From Rhizobium gallicum bv. gallicum R602sp (GTDB lineage: Bacteria; Pseudomonadota; Alphaproteobacteria; Rhizobiales; Rhizobiaceae): 64,000 nt of DNA. The stretch spans positions 2,356,001 through 2,420,000 of the forward strand of contig NZ_CP006880.1 in NCBI RefSeq assembly GCF_000816845.1, written 5' to 3'. The translations under genes and the position numbers were made by a program. The notes beneath the pieces were generated by a model. That model did no database searches, was not told the DNA's origin, and was given only the letters and a program-made list of their open reading frames with translations. This document shows positions 36,114 through 45,164 of the stretch, piece by piece (within the stretch, counting starts at the first letter, position 1; each line of letters starts with the position of its first letter).

Positions 36114-37028
36114 TCAAAGCTCCTTGCGGATGTCGACGACGCGCAGGATGGCGGCGACCATCAACAGCACGACGACCAGAAGCACGACAGCGTTGGCGGC
36201 AGCGGCCGGATACTGCAGCAGCGACATCTGGTTTTTCATCATCAATGCGACCGAAGCGCTCTGGCCGCCGGACATGACCTGCACGGTCGAAAAATCCGCC
36301 ATCACCAGGGTCACGACGAAGATCGTACCGATCGCCATGCCGGGTTTTGCAAGCGGGATGACGACATTCCAGAGGATTTGCCAGCCACTGGCACCGGCAT
36401 CGCGCGCCGCCTCGAAGAGCGAGCGGTCGATGCGCATCAGCGTGTTGAAGATCGGCGTCACCATGAAGAGCGTATAAAGGTGCACCATGGCGAGTACGAC
36501 GGCGAAATCGGAATAGAGCAACCACTCGATCGGCTGCGGAATGAGACCCATCTCAATCAGCGTCGTATTGACGAGCCCATTGCGGCCGAGCACCGGAATC
36601 CACGAGATCATGCGGATGATGTTCGACGTCATGAAGGGGACGGTGCAGACAAGGAAGAGGATCATCTGCGTCGAGGTCTTGCGGATATGGAAAGCCAGGA
36701 AATAGGCGACCCAAAAGCCGATGAGGAGCGTCAGCGCCCAGACGATGACGGTGAATTTGAGCGTGTTAAGGTAGATCTTCCAGGTGACCCATGATCCGAG
36801 CGTCTCGGTATAATTCATGGTGAGGAAGGCGGGATAGAGCCCCGCAAAGTCGTAATCCCAGAAGCTCACGACCGCGATCATCGCAATCGGCAGCAGGAAG
36901 AACAAACCGAGGATCAGAAAGAGCGGCAGGGCCTGGAGATAGGAAATCGCAGCCAGCGGCACGCGAAAGCCGCCACGTCGAACGCGCTCAGCCTTCTCAC
37001 TGGGTTGTGCGGAAGCAATCGTTGCCAT
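36114..37028 (-). CDS. spermidine/putrescine-type ABC transporter permease (PotB)
   Basis: 304 residues from the ATG at 37028 (GAGGAT upstream); 32 earlier codons lack any support. Six hydrophobic spans, a FLILGLFFLLPIAMIAVVSFWDYD-like first segment (given here as LFFLLPIAMIAVVSFW) and the EAA loop FEAARDAGASGWQILWNVV are seen. It pairs with the PotC-like permease. A 153-base gap with a hairpin separates it from the upstream binding-protein gene. Confidence 0.92.
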   Translation of the reverse strand: MATIASAQPSEKAERVRRGGFRVPLAAISYLQALPLFLILGLFFLLPIAMIAVVSFWDYDFAGLYPAFLTMNYTETLGSWVTWKIYLNTLKFTVIVWALTLLIGFWVAYFLAFHIRKTSTQMILFLVCTVPFMTSNIIRMISWIPVLGRNGLVNTTLIEMGLIPQPIEWLLYSDFAVVLAMVHLYTLFMVTPIFNTLMRIDRSLFEAARDAGASGWQILWNVVIPLAKPGMAIGTIFVVTLVMADFSTVQVMSGGQSASVALMMKNQMSLLQYPAAAANAVVLLVVVLLMVAAILRVVDIRKEL

Positions 37029-37063
37029 CTGCCATCCTCTTAGACATTCGCGGAAGCCAAATT

Positions 37064-37088
37064 GGAAGGGATCCGAAAGACCCCTTCC
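37064..37088 (-). promoter_or_regulatory. intercistronic hairpin after the PotD-like gene
   Basis: GGAAGGG and CCCTTCC arms with an 11-base interior and loop lie in the gap between the binding-protein stop and the first permease start. Like the hairpin of the arabinose operon it may set the ratio of binding protein to permease. Confidence 0.5.
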
Positions 37089-37181
37089 CAGCCCTCGCGC
37101 AGAAGGAGGGCGTTTCTGACGCAACCTCTCCGGTCCGCTCCACCTGTCTGGAGCGTTGAGGAGACGAACGCGGCGAGCAGC

Positions 37182-38480
37182 TTATGCAGCGATGAACTCG
37201 TTCCAGCGGCGGACCATGTAGCGGTCTTCGTCCATGACGGAGTTCCAGCAGGCAACAGCGCCCATGCGGGCCTCGAAGGAGCCGCCATCGCGGACGGCGC
37301 CGGCCTTCTCCATGACCTTGCCTTCCGGCGAGAGAATATCGCCCTGCGCCGGCTTGCCCTCGATCCAGTAGCCCCATTCGTCGGCTGACATGAAGCCCTT
37401 GGCGGTTTCCATGCAGGCCGAGTAGTAGCCCTGGCGGTTGAGATAGCCGCCGACCCAGCCGGACGTGTACCAGTTGATGTACTCGTAGGCGGCGTCGAGC
37501 TGAGCGCCCTTGAGGTGCGAGGCAAGGCCGAGACCGCCGCCCCATGCGCGGTAGCCTTCCTTGAGCGGCTGGTACTTGCAGGAAATGCCCTTGGAACGGA
37601 CAGCGGCAACGGCCGGCGACCACATGGACTGGATGACGACCTCGCCCGACGCCATCAGGTTGACCGACTCGTCGAAGCTCTTCCAGAAGGCGCGGAACTG
37701 GCCTTCGCTCTTTGCCTTGATCAGGAATTCGATCGTCTTGTCGATCTCTTCCTTGGTCATGTTGCCCTTGTCGGCATATTTGATGTTGCCCATGGCTTCC
37801 ATGATCATCGCCGCATCCATGATGCCGATCGAGGGGATGTTCAGGATCGAGGTCTTGCCCTTGAATTTCGGATCCATGATGTCGGCCCAAGTGGTGATCT
37901 CGCGGCCGACGAGATCCGGACGGATGCCCAGGGTGTCGGCGTTGTAAATGGTCGGAACCATCGTCATCCACTTCGTCGGCTCCTTGGCGAAGGACTTGGA
38001 TTCGGCGCCTTCGACGAAGCCGACCGTATGCGGTGCGGTACCCTGCGCAATGACGCTGTCTGGCTTCATCTTGCCGTTGATGAAGAGCGGCACGATCTTG
38101 TCGAAATATTTCAGCTTCGACGTATCCATCGGCTGGAGGACGCCGGTCGGAAAGACTTTCTTGGCAATCCAGTATTCGATGTCGGCGATGTCATAGCTGT
38201 CCGGCTGGGTGACGGCACGCTGCGCAGCAGCGTCCGAGTCCGTTGCCGTCATCTCAAGCGTGATGCCGAGGTCCTTCTTGCACTGTTCGGCGATCGCATT
38301 GATGTTGGAAACGCCCGTGCCGAACTGGCGAAGCGTGATGCTGGACTGCGCCCAAATCGTCGGAAAGCCGGTGATCAGGCCTGAGCCGGCGGCTGCGCCG
38401 ATGGCCGCAGCGCCCGTCTTCAAAAGCGAACGGCGGGAAATGCCCTTCTCAGTCTTGGTTGTCTTCGTTTCAGTCGTCAT
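37182..38480 (-). CDS. PotD-type periplasmic binding protein with Tat signal
   Basis: 432 residues from the ATG at 38480. The N-terminus has a twin-arginine signal, ISRRSLLKTGAAAIGAA, so it is exported folded by the Tat route. The mature part has the PotD/SBP_bac_8 pattern: ITLRQFGTGVSNINAIAEQ, DIADIEYWIAKKVFP, YNADTLGIRPDLVGRE, INWYTSGWVGGYLN. It captures the substrate for the PotB/PotC/PotA system. The ligand is not obvious; polyamine-binding proteins are usually shorter (about 350) and Sec-exported, so another cationic or cyclic amide compound is likely. Confidence 0.9.
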   Translation of the reverse strand: MTTETKTTKTEKGISRRSLLKTGAAAIGAAAGSGLITGFPTIWAQSSITLRQFGTGVSNINAIAEQCKKDLGITLEMTATDSDAAAQRAVTQPDSYDIADIEYWIAKKVFPTGVLQPMDTSKLKYFDKIVPLFINGKMKPDSVIAQGTAPHTVGFVEGAESKSFAKEPTKWMTMVPTIYNADTLGIRPDLVGREITTWADIMDPKFKGKTSILNIPSIGIMDAAMIMEAMGNIKYADKGNMTKEEIDKTIEFLIKAKSEGQFRAFWKSFDESVNLMASGEVVIQSMWSPAVAAVRSKGISCKYQPLKEGYRAWGGGLGLASHLKGAQLDAAYEYINWYTSGWVGGYLNRQGYYSACMETAKGFMSADEWGYWIEGKPAQGDILSPEGKVMEKAGAVRDGGSFEARMGAVACWNSVMDEDRYMVRRWNEFIAA

Positions 38481-38508
38481 GTCAGTTCCCCTTTTTTGAT
38501 TGCGAAAT

Positions 38509-39594
38509 TCATGGACGGCCGAGGAGGACGGCATCCTCCAGGGTCCAACTCAAAGACACCGCATCGCCGATCGATACGGGTTTGGCGAAGTAATCGCCGT
38601 CGCTCGCGATGACCGTGAAGTCGTCACTGCCCGCGCCGACTGCGGTGATCTTCACCGAAGCGCCGCGATATTCGATGTTGGAAACCACGCCGTGGAAGCC
38701 GAGCGTCTTTTCCGCCGGCCGTTCGAGGCGGACGCGATCGGTGCGGATGCCGATATCGACAGGATCGCCCACCTTCCTGCCCTCACCACGCACGGAAAAT
38801 GTCTGGCCTTCCGGCACCTTGAGGGTGATCACGCCGCCTTCGGCAGACACGACACGACCAGATAGAACGTTGTGGTCGCCCATGAAACGGGCGACGAAAG
38901 CCGTGGCCGGCCGTTCGAAGAGCTGGCGCGGTGCTGCCGCCTGTTCGATCTTGCCCTCATTCATGACGACAATCATGTCAGCAAGCGCCATCGCCTCTTC
39001 CTGGCTATGCGTCACATGGACGAAGGTGATGCCAAGCGTCTTTTGGAGCTTCTTGAGCTCCGCGCGCATCCGGATCTTCAAGAACGGGTCGAGGGCCGAC
39101 AAAGGCTCGTCAAGCAAGAGCGCTTCCGGATCGGTGATCAGCGCGCGCGCCAGCGCCACACGCTGCTGCTGGCCACCCGAAAGCTGCGCCGGACGCCTGC
39201 TCGCGTAGGCTTCCATCTGCATCAGCTTCAGCATCTCCAGCGCCTTGGCCCGGCGCTCGTCCTTGCCGACCCCCTTCATCTTCAGGCTGAAGGCGACATT
39301 GTCGATAAGGTCCAGATGCGGAAAGAGTGCATAAGACTGAAACATCATCGCCGTGCCGCGCTTGGCGGGAGGAAAGTCGGTCACAACCGTATTGCCGAGG
39401 CGGATATCGCCCGTCGAGATGCTTTCATGGCCAGCGATCATGCGAAGCGTCGAGGTCTTGCCGCAGCCGGATGGGCCGAGGAAGCAGCAATATGATCCAG
39501 CCGGAATCTTCAAGCTGATGGCATGCACAGCAGTCGTCGCGCCATAAACCTTCGAAACGGATGCTATATCGATTTCCGCCGCTTTCGACATCAT
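38509..39594 (-). CDS. spermidine/putrescine-type ABC transporter ATPase (PotA)
   Basis: 361 residues with Walker A GPSGCGKTS, Q-loop MFQSYALFPH, signature QLSGGQQQRVALARAL, Walker B ALLLDEPLSALD and the switch VTHSQEEAMALAD. The C-terminal part is a TOBE domain (VDIGIRTDRVRLERP). First gene of the leftward operon potA-D-B-C-racemase-flavin reductase. The gap of 264 bases upstream is shared with the divergent GntR-type regulator gene and carries palindromes. Confidence 0.94.
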   Translation of the reverse strand: MMSKAAEIDIASVSKVYGATTAVHAISLKIPAGSYCCFLGPSGCGKTSTLRMIAGHESISTGDIRLGNTVVTDFPPAKRGTAMMFQSYALFPHLDLIDNVAFSLKMKGVGKDERRAKALEMLKLMQMEAYASRRPAQLSGGQQQRVALARALITDPEALLLDEPLSALDPFLKIRMRAELKKLQKTLGITFVHVTHSQEEAMALADMIVVMNEGKIEQAAAPRQLFERPATAFVARFMGDHNVLSGRVVSAEGGVITLKVPEGQTFSVRGEGRKVGDPVDIGIRTDRVRLERPAEKTLGFHGVVSNIEYRGASVKITAVGAGSDDFTVIASDGDYFAKPVSIGDAVSLSWTLEDAVLLGRP

Positions 39595-39742
39595 GTCTTC
39601 CCCTGTTCGAGAAAGATCAATGCATCCGCCGTGCCAGTTTCGTCGCCAGCGTCAAACCCGAAGAATCACTGGGCTTTTTGGAACATCCAAGGGGCGCGCC
39701 CAACTGGGTCTTTCATCGACCTGCACAGGAAATAGGCTTTTG

Positions 39743-39770
39743 TCTGCAATTTATGCAGATAATCGTATAC
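39743..39770. promoter_or_regulatory. palindromes in the divergent potA-like / GntR promoter region
   Basis: TCTGCA and TGCAGA arms around 5 bases (39743-39759), then GTATAC (39765-39770) inside AATCGTATACAATT, which resembles the T-GTATAC-A core of FadR-subfamily GntR operators. Together they are good candidates for the operator of the regulator encoded 89 bases downstream. Confidence 0.45.
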
Positions 39771-39858
39771 AATTTGGACTGTATTTTGCTCGCAAATTCC
39801 ATTTAACTTTTCTTCCGAAGCTGTCTATCATCGGGGCGATAATCAGGTATCCGATTTC

Positions 39859-40572
39859 ATGAAGTCCACCTCTGACGCCGTTCTTTCGGCAGATGATTCA
39901 GCCGAGACAAGCACGCAGCAAATTCGTGATGCCATCCGCGATGCGATCGTCGAGCGGCGCCTTTCTCCCGGTACGAAACTTTCCGAAGCCGATGTCGGAA
40001 ATCTCTTCAACGTCAGCCGCACGCTTGCCCGCGCCGCGCTCCAGGCTCTGTCCTATGAGGGCCTCGTCAGCGTCGAGAAGAACCGTGGCGCCTTCGTCGC
40101 CTATCCGTCCCCGGACGAAGCCCGTCAGATTTTCGCTGCCCGCCGGCTCGTGGAGCCCGGAATCCTGCGCGAAGCGGCCGCGCGCATTACACCTTCGCAA
40201 ATCCAGCATCTGAGGCAGCTTCTATTGGAAGAGGGCCGTCTGATGAGCGAGCGCGGCCAATCAGCGCGACGCGCGGAAATCAAGGCCTCCGGCGATTTTC
40301 ACTTAATGCTCGCACAGATTTCCGGCAATGCCATCATGCAGCGCTTCATGGAAGAGCTCGTCGCCCGCTCCTCGCTTGTCATCGCGCTCTACGGTCAGTC
40401 GACCGTATCGAGCTGCGGCCACACAGAGCACGGCGATATCGTTGCGGCTATTGAACACGACGATCTCGATACCGCCTGCCGCCTGATGGTGCACCATATT
40501 TCCCATATCGAAGCCGATCTGGATCTGCGCGAACGCAAAAGCTTCGGATTGAAGGAGGCGTTTGCGATCTAG
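39859..40572 (+). CDS. GntR-family regulator, FadR/FCD subfamily
   Basis: 237 residues. The N-terminal wHTH (about 15-85) is GTKLSEADVGNLFNVSRTLA plus RAALQALSYEGLVSVEKNRG; the all-helical FCD ligand domain follows, with metal-site residues in AEIKASGDFHLMLAQ and TEHGDIVAAIEHDD. FCD domains sense small carboxylates or amino acids. It is transcribed away from the PotA-led operon and should regulate it and itself. The sensed ligand is probably the imported compound or the racemase product. Confidence 0.88.
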   Translation: MKSTSDAVLSADDSAETSTQQIRDAIRDAIVERRLSPGTKLSEADVGNLFNVSRTLARAALQALSYEGLVSVEKNRGAFVAYPSPDEARQIFAARRLVEPGILREAAARITPSQIQHLRQLLLEEGRLMSERGQSARRAEIKASGDFHLMLAQISGNAIMQRFMEELVARSSLVIALYGQSTVSSCGHTEHGDIVAAIEHDDLDTACRLMVHHISHIEADLDLRERKSFGLKEAFAI

Positions 40573-40633
40573 GATCCAGCCAGCTTGGCGGACGAAGGCC
40601 ATTACCGGCTGTCGGAGCATCGCCAACTCGGTT

Positions 40634-41641
40634 TCATTGCCGTGGTCTATCGGCGAAATGAGACATGCCAAATTCCGCCGCTTTCTGGTTGGATCTCCTG
40701 GCTTCGTCGAGCCAGAACGGAAACAACGACGCCTCGTGGAACAGGCCCGGCACGACGTCGAGCCGCACATCGACATTTGCAGCCTTCAGCTTTTCGAAAA
40801 GACGCTGGACATCCCCCCGCAAAGCCTCCTTTTCGCCGACCTGCAGCAGGGTCGGAGGAAAACCTGAATAATCGCTGTTTATCGGCGAGACCGTTTGAAG
40901 CGAGGGACTACCCTTCCCCGCATACTCCTTCCCCACCTGTTGCAGCCATTCGCGGCTGACGGAAACCTCGTCTTCGCCATGCGCCGGAACCCCCGCACCC
41001 CCAAAATCGGCAACCGGGCTGATAGCGATCACGGCAGCGGGCTTCTCGCCGTTCGTGGCGATCTGGCGAAGGGACATTTGAAGCGCCAAGGTTCCGCCGA
41101 CGGAGTCTCCGATTACCACAATGTTTGCCGCCTCGTAGCCGGATTCAAGGAGCCAGCGAAATGCGGTGACGGAATCGTCGACCTGCCTCGGAAAGCGGTA
41201 CTGAGGCAAAAGCCGATATTCGATCAGCAGCACATCGGCAGACGAGGCCTTCGCGAACGACGCGGCGATGTTGCGATGACTACGCAAGGAGCCGGCATAA
41301 AAGCCTCCACCGTGGAGATAGAGGATCGCCCGCTTGCCAAGCGGGTGGTGGAGGCGAGCGGGCCAGATCAACTCGCCGTCAACGCCATCGGCATCGACCT
41401 GGCGTATCTGCACCCGGGTTGGCTCAGGCGTGGCCCTCATCGCCTCCTCGAAGCGCAGCCTCCGATCGCGAAAATCACTCCTGCGGTCCAGAAGCCGCGC
41501 GATGATTTCCTTGGCGCGCGATCGCGGGTCCGACTTTGTTGCGCTGGCGTCGTCGGCACGGGCAATGTCGATCGGTGATGATACCAGGAGCAAGCATGCC
41601 ATCGCCCTGCCAGCCAAACCGGTTTTTGATCGCAATGGCAT
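40634..41641 (-). CDS. secreted alpha/beta-hydrolase (HSL/esterase family IV)
   Basis: 335 residues. A hydrophobic segment CLLLVSSPIDIARA near the N-terminus suggests Sec export; alternatively translation starts at the internal ATG. The oxyanion motif is HGGG at 110-113 (ILYLHGGGFYAGS), the nucleophile Ser180 in VVIGDSVGGTL, and the catalytic His lies in VPGLFHEASLF near residue 312. This is the family IV lipase/esterase arrangement, active on short acyl esters. It converges with the GntR gene and has no obvious partners, so its natural substrate is not known. Confidence 0.85.
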   Translation of the reverse strand: MPLRSKTGLAGRAMACLLLVSSPIDIARADDASATKSDPRSRAKEIIARLLDRRSDFRDRRLRFEEAMRATPEPTRVQIRQVDADGVDGELIWPARLHHPLGKRAILYLHGGGFYAGSLRSHRNIAASFAKASSADVLLIEYRLLPQYRFPRQVDDSVTAFRWLLESGYEAANIVVIGDSVGGTLALQMSLRQIATNGEKPAAVIAISPVADFGGAGVPAHGEDEVSVSREWLQQVGKEYAGKGSPSLQTVSPINSDYSGFPPTLLQVGEKEALRGDVQRLFEKLKAANVDVRLDVVPGLFHEASLFPFWLDEARRSNQKAAEFGMSHFADRPRQ

Positions 41642-42131
41642 GAAACTCCTCTCGATCCTCGCCTCGCCTGAATATCAGTGATCCGGCCAAGACTGTAGCG
41701 GCAATTGCTATCGTGTAAAGAAAGGGAAGCAGTTGCCAGGCTTATTTGTCCAGGGCCCGCCGCAACGCTCGGCAACACGCCGGCGTCGGGAAAATCTTCG
41801 CAAAGCCGACACCTGGCCACGGCCAATACCGGTGGCTGTTTGGCCGATGCAATGATCTGCGCCGGATTGACGAACTGCGACGCGATCACAAGAAAAGCGT
41901 CGTGATCATATGGACGACAGCCATGACATTGATCGATTGGGTGGCGCGAGAACACCGGAGTCGCAATGGCTGATCGCCAACCAGGAAACGGGCTTGAAGC
42001 GCCAAGGGTAAGTTACTTTGGCAAAAAAGGGTAAGCTTTTGACCCAAAAAGGTAAGTTATCGTGGCCATTGGCCTCTGAAACGACACGCACGATGGCGAA
42101 GTTGATGTTCATGCCGACGAGGAACCGGCGG
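41642..42131. other. 490-bp gap with GGTAAG repeats, no gene seen
   Basis: Frames on both strands lack motifs. GGTAAG occurs three times (42007, 42030, 42051), the last two within A-rich contexts (AAAAAAGGGTAAGC, AAAAAGGTAAGT), about 21-23 bases apart. It may be the end of a lost mobile element or a cluster of binding sites next to the toxin-antitoxin operon. Confidence 0.4.
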
Positions 42132-42554
42132 CTACTCGCTGCGGGCCGTCGCTCGATGACGCTGGGACCGCGCCAGTTCGACAAACCGGCGCTTGACCTC
42201 CTCGAACAGTGCCGGCGGCAGAGGGCCGCAATAGCCGCTTTCATTCTCCGACGGCCTGATATCTGGCCCTGGCCAGACAAAGCGGTTGCTCTCCGTCAAC
42301 ACGATCCACGAGCGTTCGTCATCCAATCCAAGGCGCCGCTTGGTGGCTGCCGGAATCTCGATTGCTTCTTCGGGTTTGGACGGCGGAGAGTGCGTCACTG
42401 GCAAAACGCGCACCACCGGAGTTCCGTCCTCCAGGGCCGCAACGATGGCCAGAACGAGCGCCGGACTATCCTTGTCACCCTCTTCCCGTCCTTCAAGATG
42501 CTGCCAGTACCAGAGATAGGAATAGCGGAAGATCCAGCCGACCTTTGGTTTCAG
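42132..42554 (-). CDS. PemK-like growth-inhibitor toxin of a PHD pair
   Basis: About 140 residues if the frame starts at the CTG at 42554 that overlaps the antitoxin stop (CTGA); the first ATG/GTG (42416) would cut off the conserved first third. The product begins PKVGWIFRYSYLWYWQHLEG, then DSPALVLAIVAALEDGTPVV, THSPPSKPEEAIEIPAATKR and ERSWIVLTESNRFVWPGPD. This resembles the plasmid-maintenance PemK-like family, thought to be RNA-acting toxins. I infer toxin function from the fold resemblance and the PHD-type partner directly upstream. A non-standard start by coupling to the antitoxin, or a single mutated start codon, would explain the missing ATG. Confidence 0.65.
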   Translation of the reverse strand: MKPKVGWIFRYSYLWYWQHLEGREEGDKDSPALVLAIVAALEDGTPVVRVLPVTHSPPSKPEEAIEIPAATKRRLGLDDERSWIVLTESNRFVWPGPDIRPSENESGYCGPLPPALFEEVKRRFVELARSQRHRATARSE

Positions 42555-42829
42555 TCGGCAGCATGCTTGCCCGTCGTCAGCTCGGCATTAAGATGATCGG
42601 AACCCGGTTCCATTTCGGCTTGCTCGACCGCAGCAATATCAGCATCGCTCAACACCGTTGTCGCCTCGACGCGACGGTCACGCCTGGCCAAACGCATATA
42701 ATCTTCATAGGCGATCAACACGGTCCGCGGACGCCCGTTCTTGGTGATAATGACCGGCTCACGCACGGCGGCATCCTGATAGGCACCGAAATTCTTCGAT
42801 ACGGCTGCAGCAGTCACGGTCGATGTCAT
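42551..42829 (-). CDS. PHD/YefM-type antitoxin
   Basis: 92 residues. The N-terminus AAAVSKNFGAYQDAAVREPV and the block VIITKNGRPRTVLIAYEDYMRL are the DNA-binding PHD/YefM fold. The acidic tail (VLSDADIAAVEQAEME) would wrap the toxin. Such antitoxins bind their own promoter and neutralise the toxin encoded downstream, here with overlapping ends. Promoter and operator should lie around 42830-42890, where TTTCCGTAAAATACGG has an inverted CCGTA/TACGG pair. Confidence 0.85.
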   Translation of the reverse strand: MTSTVTAAAVSKNFGAYQDAAVREPVIITKNGRPRTVLIAYEDYMRLARRDRRVEATTVLSDADIAAVEQAEMEPGSDHLNAELTTGKHAAD

Positions 42830-42920
42830 GGCGCATATCCTATTTTCCGTAAAATACGGGATTTCCGGACTTTATTCAACAATCCATCAAAAAGGCACCA
42901 AACATCGCGAATAAAATCCC

Positions 42921-43226
42921 CGTCCGACTGCGTTCTGCTCAAACGCGCCGAGGAGCTCGATGCCATCCTGCCGCTGGATCGCCGTGACCAGTTGGCGGGG
43001 CTCTTGACCGACGATGACGCCGCCACGCTGAAGCATCTTGCCAACGAAGGCATGGGCGAGAACACGTTGCGTGCGCTCGCTTCCGACCTCGCCTATCACG
43101 AAGCCCGGTGCCAGTTTGCCACCGGTTCCCCCTGGCCGGCCCCTCAATCGCTGCTTCTGAAATTCGTCGTCGCCGATCATCCTGTGGGATCCGGAAAAGC
43201 GCGTCACTACACCTTCGAAGTATAAA
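42921..43226 (+). pseudogene. N-terminal fragment of a tyrosine recombinase/phage integrase
   Basis: Plus-strand codons read KRAEELDAILPLDRRDQLA, LTDDDAATLKHLANEGMGEN, TLRALASDLAYHEA and WPAPQSLLLKFV, the SAM-like core-binding domain of site-specific integrases. A frameshift near 43165 leads to ILWDPEKR in another frame. The catalytic R-H-R-Y domain is missing; the frame ends at 43225. It is a relic of an integrated element close to the toxin-antitoxin pair. Confidence 0.75.
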
Positions 43227-43259
43227 CCTTCACGCGCGTAAACGCCCGCGGCGCCAGCA

Positions 43260-45134
43260 TCAGTCGCCGATGGTGCAGAGCGGGCTCTCCCGTCCAAAGG
43301 CGTCGCGCGCCCGCACGGCATAGCGCACGCCCGATTGCGGCGATACATGCAAGTAGGCCGTCGAGATCAGAGGAACGGGATTGACCTTCTCGAAGATCTT
43401 TCCATCGGTGCTGGTCAAAACGTCGTAGAAAATGCCCGGACGGGCATCGCCTGCGGCCCAAAACAGCATCCGTTGCGGCCGCTCTCCAAGACCGCGATAG
43501 CGCCTCGCCGTCAGCCCGGTCGGAGCGGACGGCGCCGCACCCGTGTCGGGCACCACCAGTATCTGCGTGAGGGAGGGCAATGGCACGTCAAGGTCGAGAC
43601 TGATCCGGCCGTCCTGCGCGTCGACGATACTGATCGGGTGCAAAAGCGCAGGTTCCTGGGCTCGCCGCAATTCGGCAAACTGATCGGCGGTGGGCTCGCG
43701 CGGCGCGCCGACCGGCTCCCACGGACCGCGCGGATTGCTTTCGTCGCGCTGCGCCTCCCACACTTCCATGGGATTGGTAAACTCATCGTCGATGCGCAGC
43801 AGGCAAACGCCATGACGGCCCGGCTCCAGTCCGTCGATTTGAAGCCGCACCGACGTGCGGCCGGACTGTGTGATTGCATCGACGGAGTGGATCAGCGCGA
43901 TCGAGGCGCCGCCATCGGCAAGTTTTGTAGGCAGGATGGCCAGTCCGTCTATATCCGGATCGAGTTTCGGATATGCTGTCGCCTCGCAGAGTGTATCGCC
44001 CAGCGTTGCCAGCAGTTCGAGCGACGTCAGGCCGGGCTTTTTGATCTGCTCGAAAGGCGGGGCGGCGTCGACGTCAGTTGCCAGCGTGCTAAGATCGGTC
44101 TTGTGCTCCCATTGCGCCCGCCGAAAATTGCGGGGTCCGAAGTAAGCAAAGATCGTTCTCTGCCCCCAGCCGCCGATGAAGGCGTGATCGTTGCTCAGAA
44201 ACGTGAAGTCGGCCGCCTTGGGCGCGATGATGCGGCGCTCGTGCTGCTCGATGATCTTGCCGATGATGGCGGCATAATAGGCCCTTCCGTGCCACGAGTG
44301 TTGGTCGGACCAACCAAGCTGCGGATCGCATTCATCATTGACGATCGGCAATTCAGCGAGCCGTGGATGATGCTGCCTCAAATAGTCGACGACGAGCAGC
44401 GTGCGGTCGATGATGCCGTTGCTGTTGGGCGTCAGATCCTCGATGCTGCCGTTGACGCCCTTTTCATGGATGGAAATGAAGTCGATCCGCGGCGGGCCGT
44501 CGTTGGTCAGGCAGCTCACGCCTTTATCGCAGTGCGCAACGATGGCGCGAAAGATCGGCGAGAGCGTGCGCGCGGTCCCGGGACCGCCCATCGGCAAGGC
44601 GCGATCGACGGCGTCGAGCCCGGCGACGCAGGCATCGTAGTAGTTTGTGTAGCCCCTCTCACCGTAGGTCCACCAGCCGGAGTCCGCCTCATTGGTCGTC
44701 TCGAAAAACCAGCTGCGAAGCTCCTCCATGCCATAGCGCCCGGCATAACGGTCCGCCACCGCCGTGACCAGGTCGCGCCACGCCTTGACCTGGTCGATGT
44801 TCTCATAGTCGGTAAAGATGCCGGATGGATTGCCCATCAACTCGAAGAACGGTTTGAGCCGATGCTCGACCATCACGTCGAGAGCGCGGTCGAGCAGCGA
44901 CCAGTCATATCTGGGGTTTGCAATGCCTCCGATCACCGTCAGCAGGTTGAGCAGATAGTGAATGCGTAGATAGCGGACGCCTTCATGCGGTACGCCGCCG
45001 AGATAGGCGACCATCTGGCGCATTTCCGGCTCCAGCAGCAGTTCTGCGGGAGAAAAGCCCGTGCCGCGCCAGAAGCGTTTGAAAGGACGCACCGGCTTAC
45101 TCACGTCAACATTTATCTGTGTGCGCTGGCGCAT
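43260..45134 (-). CDS. glycoside hydrolase family 39-like protein
   Basis: 624 residues, no signal peptide, so cytoplasmic. The (alpha/beta)8 barrel covers about residues 1-370 with the acid/base Glu149 in FFETTNEADSGWW and the nucleophile Glu268 in LPIVNDECDPQLGW. The C-terminal part has beta domains, one resembling a fibronectin-like fold (GVRYAVRARDAFGRES at the end). GH39 includes beta-xylosidases and alpha-L-iduronidases; the wording HEKGVNG and SWWTYGE is closer to the iduronidase side, so a uronic-acid oligosaccharide is a possible substrate. It is the last gene of the oligopeptide-type ABC operon, which supports import of a large glycan fragment. Confidence 0.8.
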   Translation of the reverse strand: MRQRTQINVDVSKPVRPFKRFWRGTGFSPAELLLEPEMRQMVAYLGGVPHEGVRYLRIHYLLNLLTVIGGIANPRYDWSLLDRALDVMVEHRLKPFFELMGNPSGIFTDYENIDQVKAWRDLVTAVADRYAGRYGMEELRSWFFETTNEADSGWWTYGERGYTNYYDACVAGLDAVDRALPMGGPGTARTLSPIFRAIVAHCDKGVSCLTNDGPPRIDFISIHEKGVNGSIEDLTPNSNGIIDRTLLVVDYLRQHHPRLAELPIVNDECDPQLGWSDQHSWHGRAYYAAIIGKIIEQHERRIIAPKAADFTFLSNDHAFIGGWGQRTIFAYFGPRNFRRAQWEHKTDLSTLATDVDAAPPFEQIKKPGLTSLELLATLGDTLCEATAYPKLDPDIDGLAILPTKLADGGASIALIHSVDAITQSGRTSVRLQIDGLEPGRHGVCLLRIDDEFTNPMEVWEAQRDESNPRGPWEPVGAPREPTADQFAELRRAQEPALLHPISIVDAQDGRISLDLDVPLPSLTQILVVPDTGAAPSAPTGLTARRYRGLGERPQRMLFWAAGDARPGIFYDVLTSTDGKIFEKVNPVPLISTAYLHVSPQSGVRYAVRARDAFGRESPLCTIGD

Positions 45135-45164
45135 TCGCGCAATCTCCTTGGTTGATCGAAGAGG

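Noticed and set aside
41905..42130. Insertion-sequence end near the GGTAAG repeats
   Set aside because: No transposase trace or terminal inverted repeat pair could be found.
43335..44969. Long plus-strand open frame across the GH39 gene
   Set aside because: Antisense shadow of the GH39-like gene; no motifs or ribosome site.
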